Assembly: GCF_000187245.1 (NCBI RefSeq)
Contig: NC_027860.1
Coordinates: 744,001 to 808,000, forward strand
Reading direction: 5' to 3'
DNA length: 64,000 nucleotides
DNA from: Ogataea parapolymorpha DL-1
Taxonomy: Eukaryota; Ascomycota; Pichiomycetes; Pichiales; Pichiaceae
The translations under genes and the position numbers were made by a program. Each line of letters starts with the position of its first letter. Within the stretch, counting starts at the first letter, position 1. The notes under the pieces were generated by a model. It did not search any database and was not told where the DNA came from. It saw only the letters and a list, made by a program, of their open reading frames with translations. Of this stretch, positions 35,641 to 45,660 are shown in pieces.

Positions 35641-37083
35641 ATGGGGTACAAGATCGTCAAAGAACAGCCTGAAAACCCATTTTCGAAGCTCGTGAGTGGC
35701 CAAACAATTGTGGAGATCCCAGAGTTCGAGCTCGAATCCGGTGACGTGCTGTACAAAGTGCCGGTGGCGTACAAGACATGGGGAAAGCTCAACGACAAAG
35801 GAGACAACTGCATGCTCATAGCACACGCCCTGACTGGCTCTGCGGACGTGAAGGACTGGTGGGGACCATTGATAGGACGCGACCGTGCGTTCGACCCTAC
35901 CAAGTATTTTATCATCTGTCTGAACTCGCTAGGGTCTCCGTATGGATCTGCCTCGCCTGTGACTATGGATCCCGAGTATAACCAGCTTTACGGCCCGGAA
36001 TTTCCGATCTGCACCGTGCGTGATGATGTGCGTATTCATAAGCTGGTTCTGGACTCTTTGGGAGTGAAGCAGATAGCCATGTGTGTGGGTGGATCCATGG
36101 GAGGCATGCTCGCTCTAGAATGGTGTTTTGTTGACGAAGGACGGTTTGTGAAAAATCTTGTGGCACTGGCAACCAGTGCGAGACACTCGGCGTGGTGCAT
36201 TTCGTGGGGAGAGGCTCAGAGACAGTGCATCTATTCCGACCCCAAATACGACGACGGCTACTATAGTCTGGAAGATCCGCCTGTGAATGGTCTTGGAGCT
36301 GCGCGGATGGCAGCTTTACTCACGTACAGGTCGCGAAATTCGTTTGAGAGCAGATTTGGCCGTGGACAGCCAACAGAACAGCAGAAGAATAAGAGCCAGC
36401 AGAGCACTCCTGGCCCCGACGAGTCCAATGCAATCGAGGACTCTCCTTCGGCAAAAGAAGAACACTGGCAAATTCACAACCACGGCGCCTCTGTGCACAG
36501 GAGATCGTTTGAGTCGAGACACGCTAGTCGCTCAAACTCAATGGACTCATCAGTTTCCTCGGCAGACACAGAAAGCCTAAGCTCTGCCACATCGGCTAGA
36601 ACCAGACCAAGACGCAGACCGCAACACTACTTCTCGGCACAAAGCTATCTTAGGTACCAAGCACAAAAGTTCCACCATCGATTCGACGCCAATTGCTACA
36701 TATCAATCACGAGGAAGCTCGACACGCACGATGTCGGCCGCGACCGCCCAGAATTCGACAATGACGCCGCAAAAGCACTGCAGAGCCTGAAGCAGCCGTC
36801 CTTGATTATTGGAATTGACTCGGACGCGCTGTTCACACTCAGCGAGCAGATCTTCATTGCCAAAAACATGCCAAACTCAACGCTCAAGAAAATTAACTCT
36901 CCAGAAGGACATGATGCGTTCCTGCTAGAATTCAAGGAAATCAATGACTTGATACTGAATTTCGAAAAAGCCCATATCAAGGAGATTATGGACCACGAGG
37001 GCAATAATCCAGATTGGCAGGACGACAGCACAGAACAGAAGGAAAGCGTTTTTGGCGAGGCTGAGGACGTTGCAAATTGGTGA
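35641..37083 (+). CDS. MET2: Homoserine O-acetyltransferase
   Basis: The ATG at 35641 gives 480 residues (an in-frame TTG precedes it). The alpha/beta-hydrolase acetylates homoserine with acetyl-CoA at the entry to methionine synthesis. The nucleophile motif GGSMGG is near residue 150, LIGIDSD-type (SLIIGIDSDALF) provides the Asp and EGHDAFLLEF the catalytic His. A Ser/Arg-rich insert of about 90 residues sits in the cap domain (about 240-340), as in the S. cerevisiae enzyme (486). The C-terminus ends in FGEAEDVANW, close to the yeast VFGEAEEVTNW. The upstream region is very short and has no visible CACGTG. Confidence 0.95.
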   Translation: MGYKIVKEQPENPFSKLVSGQTIVEIPEFELESGDVLYKVPVAYKTWGKLNDKGDNCMLIAHALTGSADVKDWWGPLIGRDRAFDPTKYFIICLNSLGSPYGSASPVTMDPEYNQLYGPEFPICTVRDDVRIHKLVLDSLGVKQIAMCVGGSMGGMLALEWCFVDEGRFVKNLVALATSARHSAWCISWGEAQRQCIYSDPKYDDGYYSLEDPPVNGLGAARMAALLTYRSRNSFESRFGRGQPTEQQKNKSQQSTPGPDESNAIEDSPSAKEEHWQIHNHGASVHRRSFESRHASRSNSMDSSVSSADTESLSSATSARTRPRRRPQHYFSAQSYLRYQAQKFHHRFDANCYISITRKLDTHDVGRDRPEFDNDAAKALQSLKQPSLIIGIDSDALFTLSEQIFIAKNMPNSTLKKINSPEGHDAFLLEFKEINDLILNFEKAHIKEIMDHEGNNPDWQDDSTEQKESVFGEAEDVANW

Positions 37084-37123
37084 TAGAGTATATAACAAAG
37101 GATATTATTAATTGACAAGTATT

Positions 37124-40100
37124 TCAAACCAGTAGCCACGAGCCTTCGACTTCCTCGTCTTTGTCGTCATCAAACTCCTCGTCGCTCTTTACAACGGAGA
37201 CTTGTTTCACTTTGCTGATTGATAAACTCCGAGCGTACTCCATTTCGTTGTAAATTGTTTCAATGGCAGTTTGAACGCCTGTTTCGGACCGGATTCTGGC
37301 TCCCACAAGTTTAGCCTTTTCGATAATCCTTGTGTTGGTGGTCACCTCCTTGAGAGCCCTCGCAAGACTCTTATAGTTCAAATCTTTCAGACTAACACCA
37401 CATCCAAGATCTTCGACTCTTCCCGCATAAAATTTCTGGTCTCCAAAAAACGGCTTGATGATTGTCGGCAGGCCAAATCGCAACGAAGCTCCTGTCGTTC
37501 CAGAGCCTCCATGATGAACAGCAGCATCAATCTGAGGAAATAGCCAATCATGGGGCACGCTTCCGGCATTATATATTTCAGGTGGAAGCACCACCTCAAT
37601 TTCAGTCTTGGTTCCCAAACGATCTGACCACCCTTTATTCAGGATGCACCTCACATCGGCCTCAAGAACAGCGTCCACAACTGCTTGGGTAAGTTCCGAA
37701 GGCTTGGAAACCACGATGGACCCAAATCCAATGTAAACCACCTTTTTTCCGTCTTTTCTCGCCTGCTCAATGAACTTACTCAGAGCCTCGGGTGGCTGGT
37801 ATGTCTCGCTTTCATCCAAGAACCAGTAACCGGTCACTTTGACCCACTCAGCAAAATCCACAGAAGGAGGAAAGACTGTTGGCGAAATGTTATAAAGGAA
37901 CGGAACATTATTCTGTTTCATCTCGGCTAGAGACGTTTTTGGCAGCCCTAACGTTTCAACACGCCATTTATTCACTTGATGAGCGGTTCCTCGCCAGTAT
38001 CCATTTTCGAAAGCCACATGGGTCATATAGTTGTAGGCACCGCCCAGTTTCTGATCAGGAACCATGAAGGCGTGAGGATACGCTCTCGTACGTGTCCACG
38101 GCATGGTAAAAGCACGGAAGTAAGGAATTTGCAGCTTCTCAGCAATGTGAATACCACATATTGAAGAAGGAGACTCGATCAGAATATCTGTGTCCTGACA
38201 GGCTTTCCACGATGTGACCAACAGGTCATCGATCCAGCTCCGGAACTTTGACTTGGCCTCCTTTATAAAATTGTAATTTATGGTTGGATGGGTGACCATC
38301 AATGCCATGAGTTCAGATGGATCTCCAGCTATCGAAGCAAACTTGATACCATGTGTTTTGATCCAGGGCTCAAACTCGGCATGGGTGACAATCCGAACCT
38401 GGTGGCCCTCTTTTATCAAGGCCTTTCCCAATGCAATATACGGCTGAACGTCTCCTCGGGATCCAATCGTCAACAGCGTGAATTTATAAGATTTCAGCGG
38501 CCTAACTTTGGTTTTGGTCAATGGATGCTCTTCTATGATAATCGGCACGTCCAAGCCAATTGCATCATGGATCCGATTCTCGAACATCCTCAATCTGGCA
38601 GATGCTAAACTTGTATTTGACTCTGCTAAATTGCAGCTCTCATCGCTCGAACCTTCGCTCGCATTGGGAGGACTGCTATCGGTGCTTCCTTTCTTGAACA
38701 TATCCATTTGTTTCAAAAGCATGAACTCACAATCGTCCCGCGCTTGGTCGCTGGCAAACTCGAAAAACAGTTCCTCATGCCCATGAATGACGACAACCAA
38801 CCCAGAGTATCCAAATCGAAAACCCTTCTCCTTATTCACGTTTTCAATATCCGAAAAAGGAAGGATCATTATGGTTCCTGTTCCGGGCAACGTCGAACGG
38901 AAACACATCTCATTGGACCCAAGATATATCTTACCGTATGCAGGAATACCCTTGACCAGATAAGCATGGTATGTGGCAATAAGCTTTTCACCATCCGTGA
39001 GAGAGAAATGTTTTCTGAACCGCTCTGTAGCTGCCTTACGCTGATCTGGATCCTTGATGAAGTATGAATCCTCCTCTCCTCGCAAAACTGCGTATTTCTC
39101 ATCAAAATGAGCCATGGGAGAGGGCGACATCCATCCTTGAGTGATAGCTGTCAGGCCTTGTACTAATGACCTTGTCGACCATGTACGACGACTGTTAGCT
39201 CTGGAAACTTTGTCATGACTCTCCTTTTCAGCATTTGCCAGATTATCCTCTGGTTGCTTCTCCTCCAACACTTGGTTATCGTCTGCCGAAACAATCTCAT
39301 CGTCTGATACAAATTTGGAGCTTTGCGCAGACTCTTGCTCTTGGTTGAAATCGTCAGCCGGCTCGTCCATTCGGATGGCGGGGATATTTGACTTACTAGA
39401 GGTCTGCACCATTGACGGGGACTTTTTTAGCAGCTCGATCTTGGATTTCAAAAGGTTGTTATCCACGCCCGGCTCGTCCTCGCTTTCCGTGCTCGTTCCC
39501 TCTGAGATCTCCATACCTGCATCGTGAATCACTTTCTTGATATCCTCCACGGCCTTTTCTCCTCTTGAAAAGAACATCAGGAAGTAATCATCTATGGCAA
39601 ACGTATCTGCACTCTCAATGACCTTGATCCTCAAATTCTTGGTCACCCCAATGACAGAGGTCAGCTCCAAGTCAACCACGTTCTGCAAAGGGATCTTAAT
39701 GGCCACCTGATCGCCTTTGTTCCTTGATGCGAAAATGTGCTTCTTCAGACTCGAAACCCAGGATCTAGCTGAAGCCAAATTGTCAGCAAGAAACCAGTGC
39801 GTTCTTGACTCTGTTATAATCCGAATCCACACTGGTTTACTTGGATTCTGCTCGGTGCTACTGCTTTGGAGAATTTCCGCGCGCAAAGCAGTTCGGAGAT
39901 CAATCACCAGTAGCGGAAAATACAGATCTGTCGAGTTTGAATACACGCTGAAGGTGTTGTTGCGTAGGACAGCCCATTTGCGGTGCTCTCTTAGAGACGG
40001 ATACGATTTCGTGGTCAGCGCGCCCGCTTTCGAGATGGAACCCTGTTTCTTGGGTAAAAATGCAAAGAACAAGATGTGGTGTTTGGTGATATAGAGATGG

Positions 40101-40849
40101 CCTTGCAACAGAACGTCTCCCATCAACCAGCACGGATAATCACTGATAAACTCATCTGTATCGGAAATGTCAAATGTTCTCTTCAGCTTGTTCGATAGTG
40201 CGATCGCTCTTTTCTGCGCCAGCTGATCATTTTCATTCTCAGAGAGCCGCTTCACCACAGAGAATTCGAACCGAGATCTGGCTTTGCGGAGCGTCCGACG
40301 TGGGGGCTCTGGCTCTGGTAATAGCGTATTCTCATTAATCGTCAGCTCGGTGGGCGAAGGGTCTGTGGCGTAAAATGTATGGTCATCCTGATCGTCGTTC
40401 TCCTGTTCATCGGACGATTCGTTATCTTGCTGGTCCTCTGATTCGCCCGCGGAAACGTCATCGGGCGATACCTGTTGGTCTTCTCCTTCTAAATCCTGAA
40501 ACCCAGCGTAGACGCTGGCAGCGGTGAGAAAACTCACAAACGATTTGGATATGCCTTCTATAGAAGGCTTATCTCTCTCAGGGCTAACCAGGCGGTGTGG
40601 CGGTAGAGGATGCAGTTTCGGCGTGGGCACCCTTGATTGAGATTTCGGTCGTGGCTTGTGAGGTGACGTATGTCGCGATATCGATGTGATTAGTCGGTGA
40701 GGCGAGAAGGCGAAGTGTCGTTTAGTAGGGCTTTGTGATTGCAAGCCAGAATCCTTGCGAGTCAGCCGCTCTTCAGGCTCCAAAGCCGACAGACTCTGCG
40801 ACTCTGTCATGCTGTCGCAAGGCTCCTCAGTCGACTCGATGCCAGACAT
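37124..40849 (-). CDS. ATG26: Sterol 3-beta-glucosyltransferase (Atg26/Ugt51)
   Basis: The 1241-residue enzyme adds glucose from UDP-glucose to ergosterol. The order is an acidic, Ser/Pro-rich N-terminus (1-220), a GRAM domain (about 226-285), a PH domain (about 285-375), an acidic linker, a second GRAM domain (about 605-715) and the glycosyltransferase domain (about 790-1200). The last begins LLTIGSRGDVQPYIALGKAL and contains the UDP-sugar motif HHGGSGTTGASLRFGLP near residue 1115. The GRAM-PH-GRAM arrangement is unique to this family. In the methylotroph Komagataella the orthologue is required for efficient selective peroxisome degradation. Length is close to S. cerevisiae (1198). Confidence 0.96.
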   Translation of the reverse strand: MSGIESTEEPCDSMTESQSLSALEPEERLTRKDSGLQSQSPTKRHFAFSPHRLITSISRHTSPHKPRPKSQSRVPTPKLHPLPPHRLVSPERDKPSIEGISKSFVSFLTAASVYAGFQDLEGEDQQVSPDDVSAGESEDQQDNESSDEQENDDQDDHTFYATDPSPTELTINENTLLPEPEPPRRTLRKARSRFEFSVVKRLSENENDQLAQKRAIALSNKLKRTFDISDTDEFISDYPCWLMGDVLLQGHLYITKHHILFFAFLPKKQGSISKAGALTTKSYPSLREHRKWAVLRNNTFSVYSNSTDLYFPLLVIDLRTALRAEILQSSSTEQNPSKPVWIRIITESRTHWFLADNLASARSWVSSLKKHIFASRNKGDQVAIKIPLQNVVDLELTSVIGVTKNLRIKVIESADTFAIDDYFLMFFSRGEKAVEDIKKVIHDAGMEISEGTSTESEDEPGVDNNLLKSKIELLKKSPSMVQTSSKSNIPAIRMDEPADDFNQEQESAQSSKFVSDDEIVSADDNQVLEEKQPEDNLANAEKESHDKVSRANSRRTWSTRSLVQGLTAITQGWMSPSPMAHFDEKYAVLRGEEDSYFIKDPDQRKAATERFRKHFSLTDGEKLIATYHAYLVKGIPAYGKIYLGSNEMCFRSTLPGTGTIMILPFSDIENVNKEKGFRFGYSGLVVVIHGHEELFFEFASDQARDDCEFMLLKQMDMFKKGSTDSSPPNASEGSSDESCNLAESNTSLASARLRMFENRIHDAIGLDVPIIIEEHPLTKTKVRPLKSYKFTLLTIGSRGDVQPYIALGKALIKEGHQVRIVTHAEFEPWIKTHGIKFASIAGDPSELMALMVTHPTINYNFIKEAKSKFRSWIDDLLVTSWKACQDTDILIESPSSICGIHIAEKLQIPYFRAFTMPWTRTRAYPHAFMVPDQKLGGAYNYMTHVAFENGYWRGTAHQVNKWRVETLGLPKTSLAEMKQNNVPFLYNISPTVFPPSVDFAEWVKVTGYWFLDESETYQPPEALSKFIEQARKDGKKVVYIGFGSIVVSKPSELTQAVVDAVLEADVRCILNKGWSDRLGTKTEIEVVLPPEIYNAGSVPHDWLFPQIDAAVHHGGSGTTGASLRFGLPTIIKPFFGDQKFYAGRVEDLGCGVSLKDLNYKSLARALKEVTTNTRIIEKAKLVGARIRSETGVQTAIETIYNEMEYARSLSISKVKQVSVVKSDEEFDDDKDEEVEGSWLLV

Positions 40850-40954
40850 GACTGAGACTGATTAATTTAGAATTGAGAGATTCTTGTGTTTCACGCGAAA
40901 GCAAGATATATATTATTTAGGCTGTCAAAAGAACTAAAAAGGAGAATATTAATT

Positions 40955-42379
40955 CTATCCTTCTCGGTCGTCCCCGTCTACAGAGCGATAACCGTTTTTT
41001 TTCAGCCATCTCGTGCGCCAGTTTTGGCCCAGCTTGTAGCATAGCAGAGTGGAGCCAAAGGCTACGACTATGAGGATCCCATTGATAACGCTGGACCATC
41101 CGATGCCGATGGCATCGAACAGGGGCAAGGTGACCCCGGACCCAATAGCAGCTCCAATGTTGCGGATGAAATAGTTTGAACCCAGGGCAATCGGCGACCC
41201 TATTTCGGGCAAGCTTCCAATGCAATAAGAGTTTACCGGCGTGTACACAAACGTCTGGGATAGTCCGTTGAGGAACATCATGACGATTGGCAGCACCAGG
41301 CCGCCCTTTTTTTCCTGGATAGACCAGCCGTAAATTATGATCGACGAGAACATAAGCAGCATGGCCGGCAAACACGCCTGCAGTCTGTCCTCGCTCACAA
41401 GCCGCCCGCCTCTTCTTTTGATTGCTCGTTTCAACACCCAATCGGCGTATCTGCCGGCAAACTGGGTGGATATGACCATACCGCAGCCAGGAGCGAGATA
41501 GAACAAAGAGCCCTGGATAGGACTTGTGAATCCAAACCGCGGGTCCACAACGTACCTGATTGGAGTGAGCAATGCAAAATAATTGAACGATAGCAAGAGC
41601 GTGGTGATGCCCGAGAGAAATAGTGTTGGAATGCGCAATGCAAAGACAACCTTGAAAGGGTTGACAGCGATGAACTTGAACTTTTTAGACGTTTCTCGTT
41701 TCCAGATGGAAAATTCAGTTTCTGGCGTCGTTTCCTTGAGGAAGACGATGGCCATGACCAGCACAAAAGCAGTGATGCCTGTCTGGACCCAGAAAATTAT
41801 TCTCCAGGATGCGTAGGTGATAATGACTCCCGCAAGGACTGGAGCAAATGCGCTGGCTGCCAGGGTGCCTGCTAAGCAGCAACTCAAAGCCGTAGACCTT
41901 TCGGTGGGCTGGTAAATGTGGCCAGTGATTGATGCGGCCATGTTGATGAATGAGTAAGAAAACAGGCCAGTGAGACTGCGAAACACGAAAAACATCGGGA
42001 GGTTCACAGAAACAGCAGTAAGAATCGAGGGTATCAACAGAAGAGTGGCCATTAGAATGAATATTGGACGGCAGCCGTAGAATTCGTACAAGCGGTTGAA
42101 CAGACATGGGGACATCGCAGTCATTACGTTGAAAACGGTTCCAGACAGGTTAATGGTGGATCCGGTGGTGCTGAATTCGTCAGCAATCATCTGTGTTGCT
42201 GGCATGTACGCAGAAGACGAGTACGGCCCTAGCGACGTGGCTATAGCCATAATGGTCATGAATAGCCGTTTCTGGTTCTTGGAAAAGCGGCCATACCTGG
42301 CTTCCTCTTCCGGCGTCAAAACGTATTCGCCGTCATTTGGAGACTCAGTGGTCTCGGTCGTGGGTTCCTTCTTCGCCAT
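40955..42379 (-). CDS. MFS drug:H+ antiporter (DHA1 type)
   Basis: The 474-residue protein has about 12 membrane segments and a hydrophilic N-terminus of about 40 residues. ATSLGPYSSSAYMPATQMIA at the first helix, the LYEFYGCRPIFI motif A loop and SWRIIFWVQTGITAF at helix 6 are typical of DHA1 drug/proton antiporters. The large cytosolic loop between helices 6 and 7 is present (KETTPETEFSIW...). Substrate is unknown; families such as these export polyamines, amino acids, acids or xenobiotics. It is one of two MFS exporters flanking ISC1 on the same strand; they are not close copies of each other. Confidence 0.88.
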   Translation of the reverse strand: MAKKEPTTETTESPNDGEYVLTPEEEARYGRFSKNQKRLFMTIMAIATSLGPYSSSAYMPATQMIADEFSTTGSTINLSGTVFNVMTAMSPCLFNRLYEFYGCRPIFILMATLLLIPSILTAVSVNLPMFFVFRSLTGLFSYSFINMAASITGHIYQPTERSTALSCCLAGTLAASAFAPVLAGVIITYASWRIIFWVQTGITAFVLVMAIVFLKETTPETEFSIWKRETSKKFKFIAVNPFKVVFALRIPTLFLSGITTLLLSFNYFALLTPIRYVVDPRFGFTSPIQGSLFYLAPGCGMVISTQFAGRYADWVLKRAIKRRGGRLVSEDRLQACLPAMLLMFSSIIIYGWSIQEKKGGLVLPIVMMFLNGLSQTFVYTPVNSYCIGSLPEIGSPIALGSNYFIRNIGAAIGSGVTLPLFDAIGIGWSSVINGILIVVAFGSTLLCYKLGQNWRTRWLKKNGYRSVDGDDREG

Positions 42380-42527
42380 TTTGACTAGAACGATATGGTC
42401 ATTTTAAAAAAAAGAGCTCAAGATCTGATATTTTTTGGCTTCCGACATTGTATTTCCTAAACAGGACAGCCGGTATATTGTTTCAAGGCACGCGAAAATA
42501 ATCGAGAGAATAATCCCGCTGATAATA

Positions 42528-43778
42528 TCACCTGTCTTGTAGCAAGCGAGCAGCGTCTGCCACTTGTAGAATGATTTCCGTCATGGCTCTGCGCTCAGAT
42601 CTGCAGAACAGAAATCCGATCTGGCCGCTCAGCAATCCGGTAGCCAGCACGAGGCCTCCAAAAAAGAGGAAAAGAATCGATGCCCAGGGAGCAAGGAACG
42701 AGACAACGACAATGACGGCCAGAAATGCAATGAAGACAAACACAGAGAGCCAAAAGTGCAAAAGAAGAAGCCGGCTCTGCCACGAATTTCTGGAGGACAA
42801 ATATTCTGCCACCAAATCTGTGAGTTCTTGATAAATTTGCAATCTCTCGGACTTTGGCGGCCTCGATGGGAGCATGTTTGATTTTGCAAGTACTTTGAAA
42901 GTTGCAGAGTACGCAAAATGGTCCGAGTAGGAGCCAACGCCAGGAATCTTTTCAGTAAATTGCACGGACGCATCCAGAGCACGGAGCCGAGTGTTATCTA
43001 TAAGGGCGTAGTCCAGACGACACGCCTCGTCTGGGCCTCTATCTGCACGCCAGGTGTTAAGTGTCGAGTCGCAAGTGGCTCCTCCAAGTTTAATCTGATC
43101 CTCCGGCGACATTTGTCGCAATTTATCAGCATCAGTGAGACCGTGAATTTCTTCCCAGCTGTCCGTGAGGCCTGCTTCGGACTGCATGATTCTATAAGGT
43201 AACGATCCCGGTCGCGAGTTGAGATCGCCAACCAAAATAACGGCGTAACCGGCCTCGCTATACGTCTGAGCAACAGACGCGATATCCCAGGCCTGACAAG
43301 CTCTAACACAGGCGTATGCAGAGCTGCCGGTAAGTGCGTAGGGTGCATGCATGTGAGAGTTTAGGACTGCCACTGGCGAAGCGCCTTCATATAGTGGCTC
43401 CAACAACGTCACAGCAACGGACTTCCCAACGTACCAGTCACCTCTGTAAAAGGCTGCGGGTGTTCCATTGACAGGGAAACGGTACAAAAACGTCCGTTTG
43501 ATTGGCACCTTCGAAAGGATTGCTAGACCAGGGCCTGTGAGAATCCCAGAGGAATATCTTCGTGTATAGGGATAAACGTCCTGACAAAGATCGACAATGG
43601 ATTTCCAATCCTCGTCTGTCCAGATTTCTTGTAGGGCAACGACGTCGTAGTCGGGCTGGCTTCGAAGCTTGCGCGCAAATGCCGCAATGCGTTCATGGCG
43701 CTGCTTTGAGACGTATTTCAGACCCCATAGATTGAATGTCAGCAGTTTTATCGAGTCGCCCTGGACGTGGGTGGACAT
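42528..43778 (-). CDS. ISC1: Inositol phosphosphingolipid phospholipase C (neutral sphingomyelinase)
   Basis: The 416-residue enzyme hydrolyses inositol phosphosphingolipids to ceramides. The Mg-dependent DNase-I-like core has TFNLWGLKYVSK near the N-terminus, ALQEIWTDEDW (catalytic Glu), LNSHMHAPY (catalytic His), VGDLNSRPGSLPYRIM and YSDHFAYSATF. Two hydrophobic segments follow near residues 335-395 (about 60 residues), as in yeast Isc1, which anchor it in membranes and regulate it with anionic lipids. It sits between two MFS genes on the same strand, but no functional tie is evident. Length is near that of S. cerevisiae Isc1 (477). Confidence 0.95.
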   Translation of the reverse strand: MSTHVQGDSIKLLTFNLWGLKYVSKQRHERIAAFARKLRSQPDYDVVALQEIWTDEDWKSIVDLCQDVYPYTRRYSSGILTGPGLAILSKVPIKRTFLYRFPVNGTPAAFYRGDWYVGKSVAVTLLEPLYEGASPVAVLNSHMHAPYALTGSSAYACVRACQAWDIASVAQTYSEAGYAVILVGDLNSRPGSLPYRIMQSEAGLTDSWEEIHGLTDADKLRQMSPEDQIKLGGATCDSTLNTWRADRGPDEACRLDYALIDNTRLRALDASVQFTEKIPGVGSYSDHFAYSATFKVLAKSNMLPSRPPKSERLQIYQELTDLVAEYLSSRNSWQSRLLLLHFWLSVFVFIAFLAVIVVVSFLAPWASILFLFFGGLVLATGLLSGQIGFLFCRSERRAMTEIILQVADAARLLQDR

Positions 43779-43980
43779 TAAATGAGAATATTATTATTTA
43801 TTTATGGTAAATATTATTTTTCACGCAAATAACTCCAATTATTATTAGCCATATGTCGGAACATTATTTATGATACAACTGGCCACATTGTATGATGCCG
43901 ATAGTCCGTGAACACGCAAAATGGCTGGTACAGCAGATAATACTCTATCTTGGTTTTTCCAATTGAGAAATCCCATATCA

Positions 43981-45435
43981 TTAGTTGTCGAGCTCCCGTT
44001 TGCGTCTCTCAACATCTGCTAGAATTCTAGAGCTTCTTGCCAGAAGAGCATACACAGAGATGTTTCCGAGCATTATCAGTCCCGCCATCAGCGTGTATGT
44101 GCCGCCAAGTTTCAGGGACATGCCCATCTTGGACAGACATGCCATGAAAATGGTAGCCACGCCACAGCGTCCCAAATTATTAAGCGATGCAACAGAGCCG
44201 GATTGCCCCGGAAACATATCGATCAGCAGCGTGGGAACAGCATTCATCGGAAACATGGTCGAGAAAGTGATTAAAAATGACATGACAAGTATGATGGCCA
44301 CGCTTTCTTTTTTCTGGAAGCACCAGCCAAATACCACTGATGCAGCTGCACAAACGAACGATGGAATGAGAAAATATTGCAACCTTGCCTTGATGATGTT
44401 GAGCGGCTTGGAACAATCAGATCTCAATTGTTTCTGGCGAAGGTTGTTGTAGGTGAGGTCTAAAACCTTGCCGCTAATAATGGCTCCAAGAATTGTAGCT
44501 ACTCCGGGAGCAAAAAAGCAAATACCTATTTTCAGGGTCGAATACCCGTAGGACTCAGAAAGCTCTGTGGAAAGTGATGCTTGCGAAATGGTCCATGTGG
44601 CGAAAATCACAGAGCTGGGGATTAAAACCATGGCCACTTGCGGGTGTCGGACAATTAGAACTGTTCTAAGCGGATTGTATGAAGGAAGATTGATGTGCTC
44701 AAGAGTGCTTTTTGATGTATCAGATAGTCTCTTGCCAAAATAAAGCAGTATAGGAGCCCTATGATACCAGCGGTCGGGCTTGACCGACATGTTTCCGACG
44801 ATGGTCCGTTTCGTTTCGGGAAGACAGATAAATGCGATAAGCAGGAGCACGCCGTCTATTATGGCACAGAAATAGAAGATGGCTCTCCAGTCCCACCCAC
44901 TGTCGACCAGAGCACCGAAAAAGGGCGAGAAACCTTGGCCCACCAGGAGAAATCCGTTCACTGTTCCGTTGTAGCCACCACGGTCCCGTCTGGTGGTAAA
45001 ATCGCTAACGATGGAGGAGTCGATGCTAATAAGCGGCGAGACAAAGGAGGCCAAAAGACAGCGGAATAAAATGATCATCCAGTATGCGTCCGAGACAGCA
45101 AGAGCGATGTTTATTACAAGACCGCCCAATAAACACACTAGCACCACAGGACGTCTACCCACATAATCTGTTGCAGTAGAGAAGAACACCGGCGATAGCG
45201 ATTGTAGGATCAAATATGCCACGACGGTGAGATTGATCTGCTCCTCAGTGACTCCAAACTTTTTCTTCATTTCTGTCAGTGCAACCCAGTAAATAGGCAT
45301 GCTCATAGCAGATGCAACGCCGATAAGAGAGAGCAGGAATGTCATGAACGATTTTTCGCGTTTGGTGAGGATTGTATGAGGCACTTCTTGCGGTCCCTGA
45401 TCGGGCAAGTTATCTGTTTTGGGATCGGGCGTCAT
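43981..45435 (-). CDS. MFS drug:H+ antiporter (Qdr/Aqr1-like DHA1)
   Basis: The 484-residue protein has 12 predicted membrane segments. FLLSLIGVASAMSMPIYWVALTEM at helix 1, GVTEEQINLTVVAYLILQSLSPVFF at helix 2 and TATDYVGRRPVVLVCL at motif A resemble the Qdr/Aqr1/Dtr1 branch of DHA1 exporters. Members export quinidine, amino acids, short acids or spore-wall precursors. The large central loop and the FRCLLASFVSPLISIDSSIVSDFT motif C region agree with that branch. The substrate cannot be predicted. Confidence 0.9.
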   Translation of the reverse strand: MTPDPKTDNLPDQGPQEVPHTILTKREKSFMTFLLSLIGVASAMSMPIYWVALTEMKKKFGVTEEQINLTVVAYLILQSLSPVFFSTATDYVGRRPVVLVCLLGGLVINIALAVSDAYWMIILFRCLLASFVSPLISIDSSIVSDFTTRRDRGGYNGTVNGFLLVGQGFSPFFGALVDSGWDWRAIFYFCAIIDGVLLLIAFICLPETKRTIVGNMSVKPDRWYHRAPILLYFGKRLSDTSKSTLEHINLPSYNPLRTVLIVRHPQVAMVLIPSSVIFATWTISQASLSTELSESYGYSTLKIGICFFAPGVATILGAIISGKVLDLTYNNLRQKQLRSDCSKPLNIIKARLQYFLIPSFVCAAASVVFGWCFQKKESVAIILVMSFLITFSTMFPMNAVPTLLIDMFPGQSGSVASLNNLGRCGVATIFMACLSKMGMSLKLGGTYTLMAGLIMLGNISVYALLARSSRILADVERRKRELDN

Positions 45436-45660
45436 TATTGAGGCTACTGCAAAAATCTTGAACTGGTTTCCATGACGTTGGAGCCGTTATAAATACTAAG
45501 TAAAAGAAAAAAAAAACGTTTGATAAATAGTGAAAATGCGGACGTAGAAGCTAAACTCCAGAAATTTTCTACCGATTCCTTGCGGAAGTTTCCCGCACGA
45601 TGTAAGAAATGCTGTAACTTTATTATCTAAATATGCTATTGTTGCGGCTGCGCACGGGTA

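Noticed and set aside
40955..45435. A co-regulated cluster of two MFS exporters and ISC1
   Set aside because: The transporters are different subfamilies, ISC1 is a lipid enzyme, and there is no shared promoter or pathway enzyme around them.
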